Origin: Chrysoperla carnea
Lineage: Eukaryota; Arthropoda; Insecta; Neuroptera; Chrysopidae
DNA length: 64,000 nucleotides
NCBI RefSeq assembly: GCF_905475395.1
Contig: NC_058338.1
Location: forward strand, 36,462,935-36,526,934
Reading direction: 5' to 3'
In this document: piece by piece, positions 1-11,624 of the stretch
Layout: every line of letters starts with the position of its first letter
How positions within the stretch are numbered: position 1 is the stretch's first letter
Notes under the pieces: model-generated
Seen by the model: only the letters and a program-made list of their open reading frames with translations
Told to the model about the DNA's origin: nothing
Databases searched by the model: none
Made by a program: the position numbers and the translations under genes

Positions 1-267
1 TGAACAATGATTGAATATTAATTAATTCAATTGTTTGCTATCAATGCTTTAACCTTTGTAATATAGGTAGGTAAGTACACATTATTACACACTATACAGA
101 GTGAATCATTTTAATCAATAAGTTGGTAAATCTTGTAAGGTAACTCAAATATAGAAAAAAATTTCGAATATTAAATGTTGGGTTCTAAGAAGAACATTTT
201 TTATAAATCCTGAATTTAACCATGATCTTTAAGATCATCTATAAGTCGCTTCAAACTCGTAACTGGT
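1..267. other. Short leading stretch without recognised features
   Basis: AT-rich sequence with no convincing ORF, splice-bounded exon or repeat termini. It probably lies in the large first intron of Cbl or in intergenic DNA. Confidence 0.4.
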
Positions 268-361
268 TATAAGTAAAATCGTTATTACAGTCGGGGGGTT
301 CGTTCTGTGGAAAACTTTTAATCTAAGAGGTCCCCATACTGTAATGACAATTTTACTTATA
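268..361. mobile_element. Small hairpin MITE (about 94 bp)
   Basis: The two ends are near-perfect inverted copies of about 24 bp. The left end reads ATAAGTAAAATCGTTATTAC and the right end is its complement with two mismatches. They enclose a GC-richer centre with a run of G at 292-297 and a matching CCCC at 332-335, so the whole unit can fold into one hairpin. It encodes nothing. The superfamily cannot be assigned from the ends alone. Confidence 0.7.
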
Positions 362-3300
362 TTAACAATGTGTGTGTCAGATGTTAATAATTACTTATTT
401 CTTAGTTTTTAGAGCCAAATTTTGTAGTCGTCTGGGTTTTAGTTTTTGTACTTTATTTTATTGATTCAATACTACCTCCATGGCAACAATAAAATATCAT
501 TAACTAGCCTGATATCCGCTCATTTCATTGGGCTTAAAAGTAAACACCACCGCTTCATACCTTCCACATCTCTTGGTTTCACTTATCTGCCAAACAAACA
601 AAATCCAAAAAAAGAGGACGGAAGTGCCTTCATTTTAAGGAAAACCGTTTTGGGAATATCTCCGTAACCGTGCACTTTAGAACAAAAAAGGCAATTATTT
701 ATCTGTGCCTTTAAAAAATTTATCCAGGAAGCTTAGAACAACAACATATCAAAAAATCAGACAGTTCAACTGAGAGTCATTTCCCTTAAGGTTTATGCAC
801 CACCATCTTACGGTCTACCACTGCTTGTTATTATATTATCATGCAAATCGTCAAAATCGGTTTAACGATTTAGCCGTAAAAAAATAACAAACAAAACACT
901 TCCGCAGTGGTGTAGATTATGATGATTATCAATTACTTTATTTCAAATAAAAAAATATATTAAATTTCATAATATAACATAATCAGAACGCGTATCAGTA
1001 AAAACAACATGCGTGTATATTTTATAGAAACATATTCTATCAATTTCTTTTTTACACAATATTTATCAGATAAATCTGATAATATATCGGAAACAATATA
1101 TTCTATAAAATAAAATTACAATTACGATAAAAATATGACAATTTAACAATATTCTTATGAATGCCAGCAGGTACCGATCGAAATTATTTAAGGTAGTTGG
1201 GTCATTTAAGCAAAATCTTAAGAAAATGGCAATTTTTTAAATTTTTTCCGTGAAGGAGAATTACCGTTTTGACAAAAAACTAATACCTGGCCAATAAGAT
1301 AGTAAAGATAACTTGAGTAATAAAAATTTTATATTTTCTACGATGTTTTTTTGCTTGCCGCTTATGTTAAAAGAAAGTTATTGGCAGCATTATACGTAGA
1401 AACTAAATGTGGAATATATGAGATTGTCAAAAAGGTTTAAAAATAGCAATTTTTCAACCTGGTAAAATAAAATAAAATAATTCTTCTACTTTTCAACATG
1501 TAAAGATATAATACCACTTTCTATTAAAAAGGAAATATAAAAAACTTTGTCGAAATAAAAAGTATTTACGAAGAATCAAGAGAAAACCTAAGAAAACAAT
1601 AATTACACCTCTTCAAAAAGTTCAAAAGATAAACAAGTATAAATTTTATACACAAATAAATTGAAAGTTTTTTTGAATGTAATGACAAAAATCTCCCCAA
1701 AATACAACACCACCTACTTCAACTCTATCATGTGAAAATTGAAAGGCTTCATGTTACTCTCTCATATTAGACAGATGATATTTCTACACACAGTGTTCGT
1801 TCAATCGTGTTAGATATCAAATATCTTTAAAAAAAAGTGTCCAAGTTAGAGTAAAACTCTTATAAAAAGGGCTCCGTATTATAAAATATAAACTGTCAAC
1901 CATGGTGCCACGACCGTTGATTCGAGGACATTGGTAGATTCGAGAACTTTTTTTATTGGTAGCTCGCATTCAAAGACTGAAGTGTATGGGTTGGCCTTAT
2001 CGCATTGGATTAGAAAACTAAGAAAAATGTATCCTTGCATGGTTTATAACTTGCAGCATTTTTTCGATACCGAAAGTAAAAGAAAATAGTCGATTGTTTT
2101 GACCCAACAATTCAGCGGCGCCCATGCAAATAGGACAAAACTACGAAAAGTTTTCACATAATTTGATTCACTCACATAGAACAGGAATGACGGAGTTGGT
2201 TACTAGACCGGGTATCTAAAATATCTGGGTTCAAGTGTCGACTTCTGTGTAATTTTTTCGTTTCTTTCTATTTGTTCAAATGAAAATACCTGGTGTGCGA
2301 TTTCCATTAAAGTTTACAGTGTCACTCTCATATGTTAAGTAGTACAATGTGTTGAGATAGCAAAAGCTATTGTATGATGTATGAGGGATCTTTGGCTTAT
2401 ATAAAGTACACAAAAATTTGAAATAAATGAAAAAATTTAGTTTCATAATAAAAATATGTATCATAGATGTTTTTATGATATCTTTCGAACTTTTTTTCGC
2501 ATCATTACTAATAAATACTAAAGATAATTCAAATTTGATCATTTTTCTTGGAGATATTTAAAATTTCGAAAAATTTTAAAGTATATACTTTAAAATCGTT
2601 ATTTTAATAATTTTGTCGAGCGTTAATTTTTGTTTTATTTATCGGTGCTTTGTTTAAAAAGTGCTCTTTAGTAATAACACACCCCCGTATGTTCGACATG
2701 TTAGTACGGAATCCTTAAACAAAGAGTTATATTTTTCTTTATTATTTTTTGTTTTTGTTTAAAAATGATATTTGAGGTGTTTTGTTTCGTGAACTTGATT
2801 AAAAATCCATCAATCCAACATACACAATAAAAAATTGTGATCATGAATTATGCTTGCCTGATTTCCCTCTATCAATAAATTTTAATATGTTGCTTTTGTA
2901 CAATAAATGAATGGTAGAATGTTTTTTAAATTATATTCTCTACCACAAATTTGAAAAAGTTTAATAAACTTACAGACAATATTTATTACCGTCATTTAAA
3001 AAACGAAAGGGGTTGTGAGTTATTACCTTAGAATAGACTATATCTCTATAACGGCGGAAATGATTAAAACACTGTTCAATATAGTACCTACTCATGGCTA
3101 AAGAGCGGATTCTTGGTGTTATCTTCAAAATGAAGGTAACACCCCATTTTTTATGCCAGACATTTTTATCAGGATGAATGTTAGTTTTCCTTGATAACTT
3201 ACTTATGGATTACTGAATAATTTCGGGATATTTAAAAAATATTCCAATCGAATTGTGGTTAACCAAAAATTGATCTAGTTATCCCGGTTTAGCATTCTCG

Positions 3301-4307
3301 ATTTTCGTCAAAGAGTAACCTTTTCAGTTTTTATAAGCTTTTATGTAACTTACAATTTTTGTTAGCTTGTTAAGGTCAAATTTTGCAAGCTGAATTAGAA
3401 CCAATTCCTCTTATCTTACTGAGTTGAAAGTTGACATGATGGTTTAGTTCCGATAAGCTGATTCTACACTTTCTCCCTATCGCTTCCTTTAAAGGACCCA
3501 GCAAGTTCAGATAGGAAAATCGCTTTTCCAACTTTTTCTAACCCACCCCAAAATGTTCTTCACGGCCCAACGTTAGACGATTTATTTTATCTCATCTAGA
3601 ATCGGAGATATTGATCAAAATGCGTTTGAGCTTAGGAGAAAAAATAAAAAAATGGGTGATAGATTTAGATACACCTAGTCCAAATCAAAATTTGCGACCA
3701 CTCAGCTACCATTAAAAACAATAATACTTTTCGCATATACAAATGCAAGACCAAACAAGACAAAATGCAAACCCATTACACTAAATTCGTTAAACAAAGA
3801 GTCAAATACAGTTTTGGATTTTGTCTGTTCAAACAGCATGTTTTCCCACAAAGTTTCCCTTGTTTTCATTTTTTTAGAGGTGAAACCCCAATTGTACTTA
3901 TGTTATGTTGTAATAAAATGAGATCGTAAATAATTCGAAATTTCTCGAAAATCTTACTTTCTACAATCTCCTAGCATCAAAGATAGCTAAATTTGAAAAC
4001 AAATTTTAATTAATAATTTAAATAATTCATGACATGAGCATGATATTAAATAAACAAACAATTACTCACAAGAATATTTGTTTATCATTTATTTGTCTTC
4101 GTTTTAAGAAGTAAATACTTATTTATCACTTTAAAAAGAGTTAAATAAAATAATAAATTATTATACATCCATATTGGGATACAACCAATAAAATTTGTTA
4201 CATGCCACGCCTATGAATTTTCTTTCCATCATTGAATTTCAAGAGATAAATGATATTCCTTGTTTGATAATAAGTACTGTAAGTTGTATTGTACCTATAT
4301 GTATAGA
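362..4307. other. AT-rich gene-free stretch
   Basis: No ORF here resembles a known protein; the short ORFs at 446-667 and 2276-2542 are low-complexity and lack exon context. A short hairpin with 8-bp arms (TTATCAGA/TCTGATAA) lies at 1063-1082. No remaining Cbl exon was recognised on the minus strand. Confidence 0.45.
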
Positions 4308-4337
4308 AATTAAAATTGAAACGTTTCAATTTTAATT
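4308..4337. repeat. 30-bp perfect palindrome
   Basis: The half-site AATTAAAATTGAAAC is followed directly by its exact reverse complement, with no spacer. A second short inverted pair (TTAGCG/CGCTAA) follows within a few bases. It sits about 45 bp before the 315-bp satellite array, so it may mark an edge of the element that carries the array. A symmetric protein-binding site is an alternative. Confidence 0.75.
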
Positions 4338-4380
4338 ATTTAGCGTTCGCTAAAAATGATTTACACTTTACTTAATTGAA

Positions 4381-5620
4381 ATTTGATCCGACCTTATTTG
4401 AATTTTTTTGAAACCCACTAATTTTGGGCCATTCTTTTCAGCTGTGATATTAATTTTTCGCTAGCTATCACTTATGTGCTTAATTCCGGGACCACGACTC
4501 CACATTCTCGAAATCTATCAGAGCTAAATTAATTTTGATCACAAATTTGAAAAGAATGGCCCAAATTTAGTAGGATTACATACTTGGTTTATCAAAATTG
4601 GATAAAATTTGGATGTTATAGAGCAAAAATAAATTTTTTGGATTCTAATGACGTCATAAAGTTAAAAAATTCGATTTTTTGATAACAAAGGCAAATTTGA
4701 TCCGATCTTTTTGGAATTTTTTTTGAAACTCACTAATTTTGGGCCATTCTTTTCAGCTGTGATGTCAACTTTTCGCAAGCTATTACTTATGTGCTTAGTT
4801 CCGGGACCACGACTCCACATTCTCGAAATCTACCAGAGCTAAATTAATTTTGATCACAAATTTGAAAAGAATGGCCCAAATTTAGTAGGATTACATACCT
4901 AGTTTATCAAAATTGGATAAAATTTGGATGTTATAGAGCAAAAATAAATTTTTTGGATTCTAATGACGTCATAAAGTTAAAAAATTCGATTTTTTGATAA
5001 CAAAGGCAAATTTGGTCCGATCTTTTTGGAATTTTTTTTGAAACCCACTAATTTTGGGCCATTCTTTTCAGCTGTGATATCAATTTTTCACAGGCTATCA
5101 CTTATGTGCTTAACTCTGGGACCACGACTCCACATTCTCGAAATCTATTAGAACTAGGTTTATTTTGATCACAAATTTGAAAAGAATGGCCCAAATTTAG
5201 TAGGATTACATCCTTAGTTTATCAAAATTGGATAAAATTGGGATGTGATAGAGCAAAATTAAATTTTTTGGATTCTTATGACGTCATAAAGTTAAAAAAT
5301 TCGATTTTTTGATAACAAAGGCAAATTTGATCCGGACTTTTTGGAATTTTTTTTGAAACCCACTAATTTTGGACCATTCTTTTCAGCTGTGATGTCAATT
5401 TTTCGGTAGCTATCACTTATGTGCCTAATTCCGGGACCACGACTCCAGATTATCGAAATCTATTAGAGATAGGTTAATTTTGATCACAAATTTGAAAATA
5501 ATGGCCCAAATTTAGTAGGATTACATACTTAGTTTATCAAAATTGGATAAAATTTAGATATTATAGAGCAAAATTAAATTTTTTGGATTCTGGTGACGCC
5601 ATAAAGTTAAAAAATTCGTT
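4381..5620 (+). repeat. 315-bp satellite array, about 4 units
   Basis: Four direct copies begin at about 4381, 4695, 5010 and 5325, a period of 314-315 bp, with high identity. The fourth copy decays after about 5619. Each unit contains an inverted pair GGGCCATTCTTTTCA / TGAAAAGAATGGCCC (4426-4440 and 4548-4562 in copy 1). The first three units carry the palindrome TGACGTCA at 4649, 4964 and 5279; in copy 4 it is mutated to GTGACGCC. The repeat is non-coding. Such arrays occur as free satellites and as cargo of Helitron-like elements, and these cannot be told apart here. Confidence 0.9.
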
Positions 5621-6007
5621 GTTTTTTAGCTATACGAAATATGTGATAAAAAGACATAACGCACGTACAGACGTCACGATAAAACTACAAAACAACTTCC
5701 CTTGCTACCAATTATTCGTGACCAAGAACATGAATTTTTTATTTATATTTGAATTACTCATTCATTTTAATTTTTACAGCGCCAAAATTATTGTTACTTA
5801 AATTGTATATTGTATTTTTCTTTGGATATTCCCCATAATCCAAATACAGAAATCATTGCCGTATAAATATAATGCGTTTTTTACAGTTCAAGTATGTTAT
5901 TAATAACAATAATAATAAAGTACATCACATATTTGGTAATACACACAAAAATTGGTTTTAGGATTCACACAACCTCCATCTACTGATTAACATCTGAAAA
6001 TAGAGTA
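5621..6007. other. Gene-free spacer
   Basis: AT-rich sequence after the satellite. The ORF at 5583-5801 starts inside the degenerate last satellite unit and has no protein-like features. Confidence 0.4.
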
Positions 6008-6142
6008 TCCCACCCTGTGGTCATTTTAATTTATAATGGCTAGTAGCTCATTTTGTTGTTAACCAATCAACAAATAACTTAAACAAAAATTGTAGAGTTT
6101 GATGGGGAAAATCATGTTCTGACATCAGATTGGACCTAGTAC
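6008..6142 (+). mobile_element. Dispersed repeat family C, copy 1
   Basis: This segment starts at a CCACCCTGT motif and contains AGTTAACCAATCA-like and GAGTTTGATGGGG-like blocks. The blocks recur in the same order at 35191-35301 and in reverse orientation at 31391-31522. Three diverged copies of about 110-135 bp mark it as a mobile-element fragment. ACAGGGTG-type ends are common on insect DNA elements, but the class is not determined. Confidence 0.6.
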
Positions 6143-6545
6143 TTCTCAACGGGTAAATACGTCACTACCATTTTTAATATTCAAAAACATAACTATTTTT
6201 TATTAATAATTAATAAAAAATCCAATTATTAATTTAAAAAGAAATTACTTAAATATACTTTTGCTTAATTATTCTTTCATTTATATATGAATTTGTGACA
6301 AAAAAAAATTAATGCAAGTTCTCAATACAATTGTTATATTATGTACATAGAAGTAAAAATTGGATAATTTACATGCATTGTGTGATAATTAAAATATGAG
6401 TAATACATAAATGATACAAAAGTAACATTATATTTCATTAAAATATTTCATATAAATGTAGCCTCCAATTAATTAATGAGTGCAAAATGAATTACTTCAG
6501 ACTATATAGAATTTTGTTCTGCATTAAATTACAGGAGTTATATTT

Positions 6546-6615
6546 TTATACCATGTATATATGAAATATACATAGTATATTAAGTTTAGTCCCCAGCACA
6601 AACTCCTTACAAATT
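6546..6615 (-). mobile_element. Family A end fragment
   Basis: The end block TTTATACCATGTATATATGA, with the adjacent AAGTTTAGTCC-like stretch, matches the terminal region of the longer family A copies (for example 51508-52131). Only the terminal 70 or so bases are left before the sequence diverges. Confidence 0.55.
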
Positions 6616-6964
6616 TGGACGCCGGAAGTGCCTACGGCGGCCTAAAACTCTGTAACCATACGTACACTTGAGGCCAAAAATGGTAATAATATTTATTGTA
6701 GGAAATTTAATTTCTTATCTTTTAGTCAATTTTTTTTTCGTAAAAAGTAATTTCAAGAGGTAGACGCTGCTTTTGCAGGTAAGAAGGCAAATTATTTTTT
6801 GCTAATTATGTCACTACTCTTTTTTATTAATCTTTCACCAGGTGGTTGAAGCATTGAACGCTTTACAACTTCATAAATATTAATTTTATAATAAAAGTTG
6901 AAAAAAAAAATTGAAAAATTCTCCAGAGTATTAATTATTTTCAACAATAAGTTTGAAAAAAGTA

Positions 6965-7135
6965 TTGTTATAAGTCTTGGTCTTGCGAAAATAAGTCTTG
7001 CAAGAGCAGAGTTGAGTCTTGGTCTTGATCCTGATTCATATAGAAGGCGTGTTGGTATTGATCTTGTCGAAGTAATACTATATTGGTCTTGGCCTTGAAA
7101 AATTTGCAAGACCAAGACTGCAAGACCGAGACTAA
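6965..7135. repeat. TCTTG-rich degenerate minisatellite with inverted end
   Basis: Imperfect repetition of GTCTTGGTCTTG-type words runs through about 7100, then the complementary words CAAGACCAAGACTGCAAGAC follow. The tract can therefore fold on itself. ORFs on both strands here (6792-7148 minus, 6898-7098 plus) are by-products of the repeat. Confidence 0.65.
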
Positions 7136-8040
7136 TTTTGCTCATCACTAAAAATATTATAACATACTAAAACAAAAATCATCAAAAGCGGACAGATTCC
7201 ACTAGTGCTGAAAGTGTTAACACATTAAAACGGCGAATCGAAAAATAAGTATTTTGCCAAAGTCATTACAGTTTCTAAAATTAATCAACTAGTGGAAAAA
7301 AAACCCAGTGTAAATTATTTTCGTACGAATGAATCAATTCTTAATACAAAAGACATTTTACACAGTTAGTGAATACCACACACACAAAAGGTATTATTTT
7401 AATTGTTAAATTGCCTATTTGATTACAAAATACATATATTACCTACAATAATTATTGTCTGAGAAATATATTATTATATCCTATTGTTTCTTTGATAGAA
7501 TAAAGTGTATAACAATCATAGTACCTAGGTATAAGCTATGCTTACATTTTTAAAGATAGTATAAAGCCATGTTTACATTTTTAAGAAAGTTTGTAACATG
7601 CGGAATGCCATGCAGCCAATGATGACTGATAACGAATTTGCCACATTACCCATAAAAATTTTAAAGTAGACTTGATATCATAACAAAATTTGACAGTTAA
7701 AATTGATTAAAAAACGAAGTTATAAGCTTTCAAAATTTGTTGCTCGCCTTTGCAAAACATGATTACATGCAAAACAGAGTTTTATATGTAATCTCTATGG
7801 CAACATCGTGACGTCAACAATGACGTCACTTTTAAAGTATCTTTAATTTTTGTTTCATTAGGAGTTTTAAACTATTTTGTATACTTTTAAAGTTTTTAAA
7901 AAACCAGCTTCACTTTTTTATCCGTGCAGTGAGTATTCTTCATCGGAAGTGATAAAAAAATTTAATCATCATTCCTTTTGTGATTCTTTCTAATTCCATC
8001 ATTTCATATTAGTATGTCATCAATAATATAACAAGTAAAA
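7136..8040. other. Gene-free stretch with a double TGACGTCA site
   Basis: No coding signal is visible. The only distinctive element is the pair of TGACGTCA octamers at 7809-7828, listed separately. Confidence 0.4.
7809..7828. promoter_or_regulatory. Two CRE/ATF-type palindromes, 4 bp apart
   Basis: Two perfect TGACGTCA octamers (7809-7816 and 7821-7828) are separated by ACAA. TGACGTCA is the consensus site for CREB/ATF bZIP dimers. No gene start is nearby, so the site may be a distal element or repeat debris rather than a promoter. Confidence 0.35.
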
Positions 8041-8074
8041 TTCACAAAATTGAAAGAGCCTCCGAAAAATTTTT

Positions 8075-8150
8075 CGAGTACGGATCAAATTGGATTCATC
8101 CGTTTAGGTGCTACGATGCCGCAGACAGACAGACAGACACACAAACACAC
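8075..8150 (+). mobile_element. Retroelement-like tail with CA/GACA-rich end
   Basis: The phrase CCGTTTAGGTGCTACGATGCC is followed by GACAGACAGACAGACACAC. A related phrase (CCGTTTAGAGGCTACGATGCC) is at 57674-57694, also followed by a CACA-rich stretch. Tails of this type are common in degenerate insect interspersed elements. The element is too short to classify. The ORF across it (8050-8364) is not a gene. Confidence 0.45.
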
Positions 8151-8499
8151 ACATAGCGGTCAAACTTTACAAAAATTTGTAAAAAACAAAAATACCATTT
8201 TCTGTGGTGGACCACAATCAGATAAAACAAAACCGACAGGCTTTGTAGAAAACAAAAAACAATCGAGCTGTAGACTACATTTACATATGTCTTCCAGCAC
8301 ATTACAGGCATTAAAATTCGAGAAGAAGAATTCGAATTCGAGAAAATTCGAGAACAGGCATTAAATTTTAGTTGTATATCTTCGTGAAAAATGATCGAAT
8401 CTTAATTCCCTATAGTCGCATCAATGAATGTTTTTACTCAGGCGTCCTCAATAACAGTTCTGATTTTGATGAATTTTATTTCAAAATGATTCTTTCTGT

Positions 8500-8570
8500 A
8501 TATTATTTAAAATCAGAAACCTTTCAGAGGGGGAAATAATCTAGAGGGAAAATAGGCGAATAGGAAAATG
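8500..8570 (+). repeat. Dispersed repeat copy shared with 10045-10110
   Basis: AAATCAGAAACCTTTCAG followed by a G-rich run and AATCT(A/G)AGGGAAA occurs here and again just outside the array element at 10114. It is probably a flanking or terminal part of the same repeat family. Confidence 0.5.
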
Positions 8571-10044
8571 TCGCGTCTAATATATCGACGCCCAGCCTAA
8601 ATCGCTAATGATAGAAGTTTGAAATTTCAAAAAGATATTAATGGTATATAATGTATAGGTGTAAACATAACTTTATAATCAAACGCACAAATTTATCAAA
8701 AACTTTTAGTATATATATTATTGTGTTTCAAATTTTCTTAATTACAAAACAATGTTTTGTATTTTTTGTCATCTATAATGAAAATAATCACATATTTTAC
8801 GATACTATGTGTATACAATGTTATTTTACTGCGGTTCCCTATCTAGAAATACGGCGTTGTTCAGAAGAAAACATAAATCCTTTCACAGATAGTCTAGTAT
8901 GCCCGTTTTTAGCGCAATGTTAAATTTTCGTAACCGAGATACAGCAAACCAATATATGTAAATAATATCGGAAATTTTTCGTAGAATTCAATGCACTATT
9001 TTGATCAACTTTGGCCGCCCTATTCTATTGATTCTCTATTGCTAGTTTGGCAAAAAATAGTGCATTTTTACGGAAATTTTTCGATTTTTTCCATGTATTT
9101 CGCTTTTACTTATTTACCATTAAAAATTTTTAAATCCTTCCAGTCGTGACTCGGATTTGTTACTTAAAAATATTATAAAAAAAAAAGAAACCTATCTAAG
9201 ATTTGAGTATAGAAAAGTTTTCTTTCTTGGATTTATAAAATTTTCCCAGAATCATCTGTTTATTCAACAACAAGAAATCAATTTTATTTATTTACACTTC
9301 TTTATTTTTTTAGAAGATTGATTTTTGTATGAGTAAAGTAATTATTCTGAGAGTTTTTCATGAAATTAGTATATCTTCAAACTAAGTGGTTATTATCAAA
9401 TTGAACTGGATAGCTATAAAATTAGAATCGCTAAATAACTTTTTGTTAATTTTTATAATATTTTGCATAGATGCTTTCGTAGTTTTTAAGAGCGCAACTA
9501 GACGATCAGCTACTTCTTTCCATAAAAAAAGAGAATTATTTTGAAAAAAAGAAAATTTTGTGGCACACCCGGTACATTAAATTATTTTCCTGATTCATTC
9601 AAATAATATCATTAAATATTAATAATAATATATATCTCATATAATAATATCCGTATTTTTTATTGAAAAAGCATAAAAAATATTTCATTAAAATGAATCG
9701 AATTTTGAAATAGAGTTAAGATTTATTTATTCGCATACATCAGTGATTTGTCAACGCTGTATTAGTTCGCTACTCATTAGTTCATATTCAATAAGCATAT
9801 TTCTCATCATTCGTACTAAGAAAAAATTACGTCAATAAAAACACATCTTCGACAATTGTTGGGATATCATGAGATAGATGTATACTGACAAGATATACAC
9901 ATAAAACTGAATATTGCTGAACGAGTTCGCTTCGAATCAAATTAACAACACTGGCATTTAGTTAATCAAGCATCAAGGAATATATAAAATAGTCATTCTT
10001 GCAGCTCCGACTTGGATTATTTTTTTTAAATGTTTTTTTATAAA
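8571..10044. other. AT-rich gene-free stretch
   Basis: No recognised gene. The ORF at 8651-8923 has no family resemblance and no exon context. Confidence 0.4.
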
Positions 10045-10113
10045 TATTATTTTAAATCAGAAACCTTTCAGGGGGGGAGGGTAATCTGAGGGAAAGGAGG
10101 CAGTGCCCCGGCC

Positions 10114-11056
10114 CTATAGCCGCCCCGAAAAACATGGTCCTGCTGACTTGAGGCTGAAGTCAGCGTAGCCAACACTACATCTCCGGATTTCTTACACGTA
10201 CCAAAACAGGGTTTGTGGCATATTTTTTTGCCAATTAAATAATTTGTTTGCTGCTACCGAAGTACCGAGTAACGAAGGTCCAAATGACTCAAAGCTGAAG
10301 TCAGCGTAGCTACCACTGCATTTCTAAAACTGAAGCATCAATTCAAACTAGATTTGAGTGATAAATTTTTTTGCTAATTATTTACTATTTTTTTTCTTTA
10401 CAAACAACGATCCTGCTAACTCGAGGCTAAAGCTAGCGTAGACACCGCTCTGTATTTCTACATCCGTACCAACTATTTAAACTGGATTTGCAAGATATTT
10501 TTTTGCTAATTCTATTTTTTCCCCCAAAGAATTGTTTTTTGCCGCTACCATTATCGAGTAATTATGGTCCAGATGACTCGAAGCTAAAGCCTGAGTAGCC
10601 ACCGAAATATTTCTGCATCCACACCATCTATTCAAACGGGATATACGATTTAGTTTTTTGTTAATTCTTTGTTTTTTTTTTTTGTTTTTTTCTTCAGAAA
10701 TAATTTTATTGCCGCGCGACCCTTAACAAGATACAAGGCCAGCGTGACCACCGTTGTATTTCTGCATCAGTACGATCTATTCAAACGGGATATTTTTTTA
10801 GTAATTCTTTGCTTTTTTTTTTTTTTTGCTGCTTCCATTTAGAGAAATGATGGTCCTGTTGACTTAAAGCTGCAGCCAGCTTAACCACTGCTGTATTTTG
10901 AGATCGACAGTTTCAATTCAAACGAGATTTGTGAAATGTTTTTTTGCTCCTTCTTTGCAATTTTTGTCAAAGAATTAATTTGCTACTACCACTATTGAGT
11001 AACGATGACTTCAGTCTCAAGTCAGCAGGAGCATTGTTTTTCGGAAACGGCTATAG
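10114..11056. mobile_element. Inverted-repeat-bounded tandem array (about 0.94 kb)
   Basis: The left end (CTATAGCCG, then CCGAAAAACATGGTCCTGCT, then GACTTGAGGCTGAAGTCA; 10114-10163) recurs inverted at 11007-11056 with only a few mismatches, giving roughly 50-bp TIRs. Between them lie about six diverged direct units of about 140-160 bp. Each unit has a TCAGCGTAGCCACC-like block, a CATTTCTNNATC-like block, ATTCAAAC(T/G)(A/G)GAT and a TTTTTTTGCTAATT tract. The structure suggests a non-autonomous DNA element whose interior expanded in tandem. Confidence 0.7.
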
Positions 11057-11624
11057 CAAAAAATCAATTCTTTGGTAAAAAATAACAAATAATTAGGATA
11101 AAAATATGGTGTCAGTTTTATTACGGCCCTATGATTTGGCTACGCTTGCTTCATACTTGATTTTATACTATAGGTGTCACCTAAAGGGGTGAAATAGACG
11201 ATGAAAGTTTACATGAAAATATATACAAATTTTTAAAGATCAGATTAAAGTTAATAATTTTAATTCAAAAATTATGAAATTTTAATTTTTAATATTACAA
11301 TCAATTTGAAAATACGGTCTTCATGACTGCTTCCGATTTTTTTTTCTTTTCAATATAATTTGCATATCATCTATAATGAAGAATATAGCTTGTTTCTTAC
11401 TTGAATTGAACAAAATAAAAGAAACTGTCATACGTAATAAACCAGTAAATAGAAATAATATCCCGTTACTACTTATAAATATTATGACTATTATTATTTA
11501 TTTTATATTATATAAGCAAATAATTGAACTATTTATTACTTTCGTGTAACTGTGTTTTTCGAAATGAAAAAAAGCAAATACTGTTAATAACAGACAGGCG
11601 CGACAGATTGTATATCAATTTTTG
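11057..11624. other. Gene-free spacer
   Basis: AT-rich sequence with nothing recognised. The tail of the preceding array family may extend to about 11170. Confidence 0.4.

Noticed and set aside
5583-5801. 72-aa ORF
   Set aside because: Starts in the decayed last satellite unit, no protein features.
6792-7148. 118-aa minus-strand ORF
   Set aside because: Its N-terminal half is translated from the TCTTG-rich minisatellite; the rest is AT-rich noise.
8050-8364. 104-aa ORF with Thr/His/Gln repeats
   Set aside because: The repeat comes from the GACA/CA-rich retroelement-like tail.
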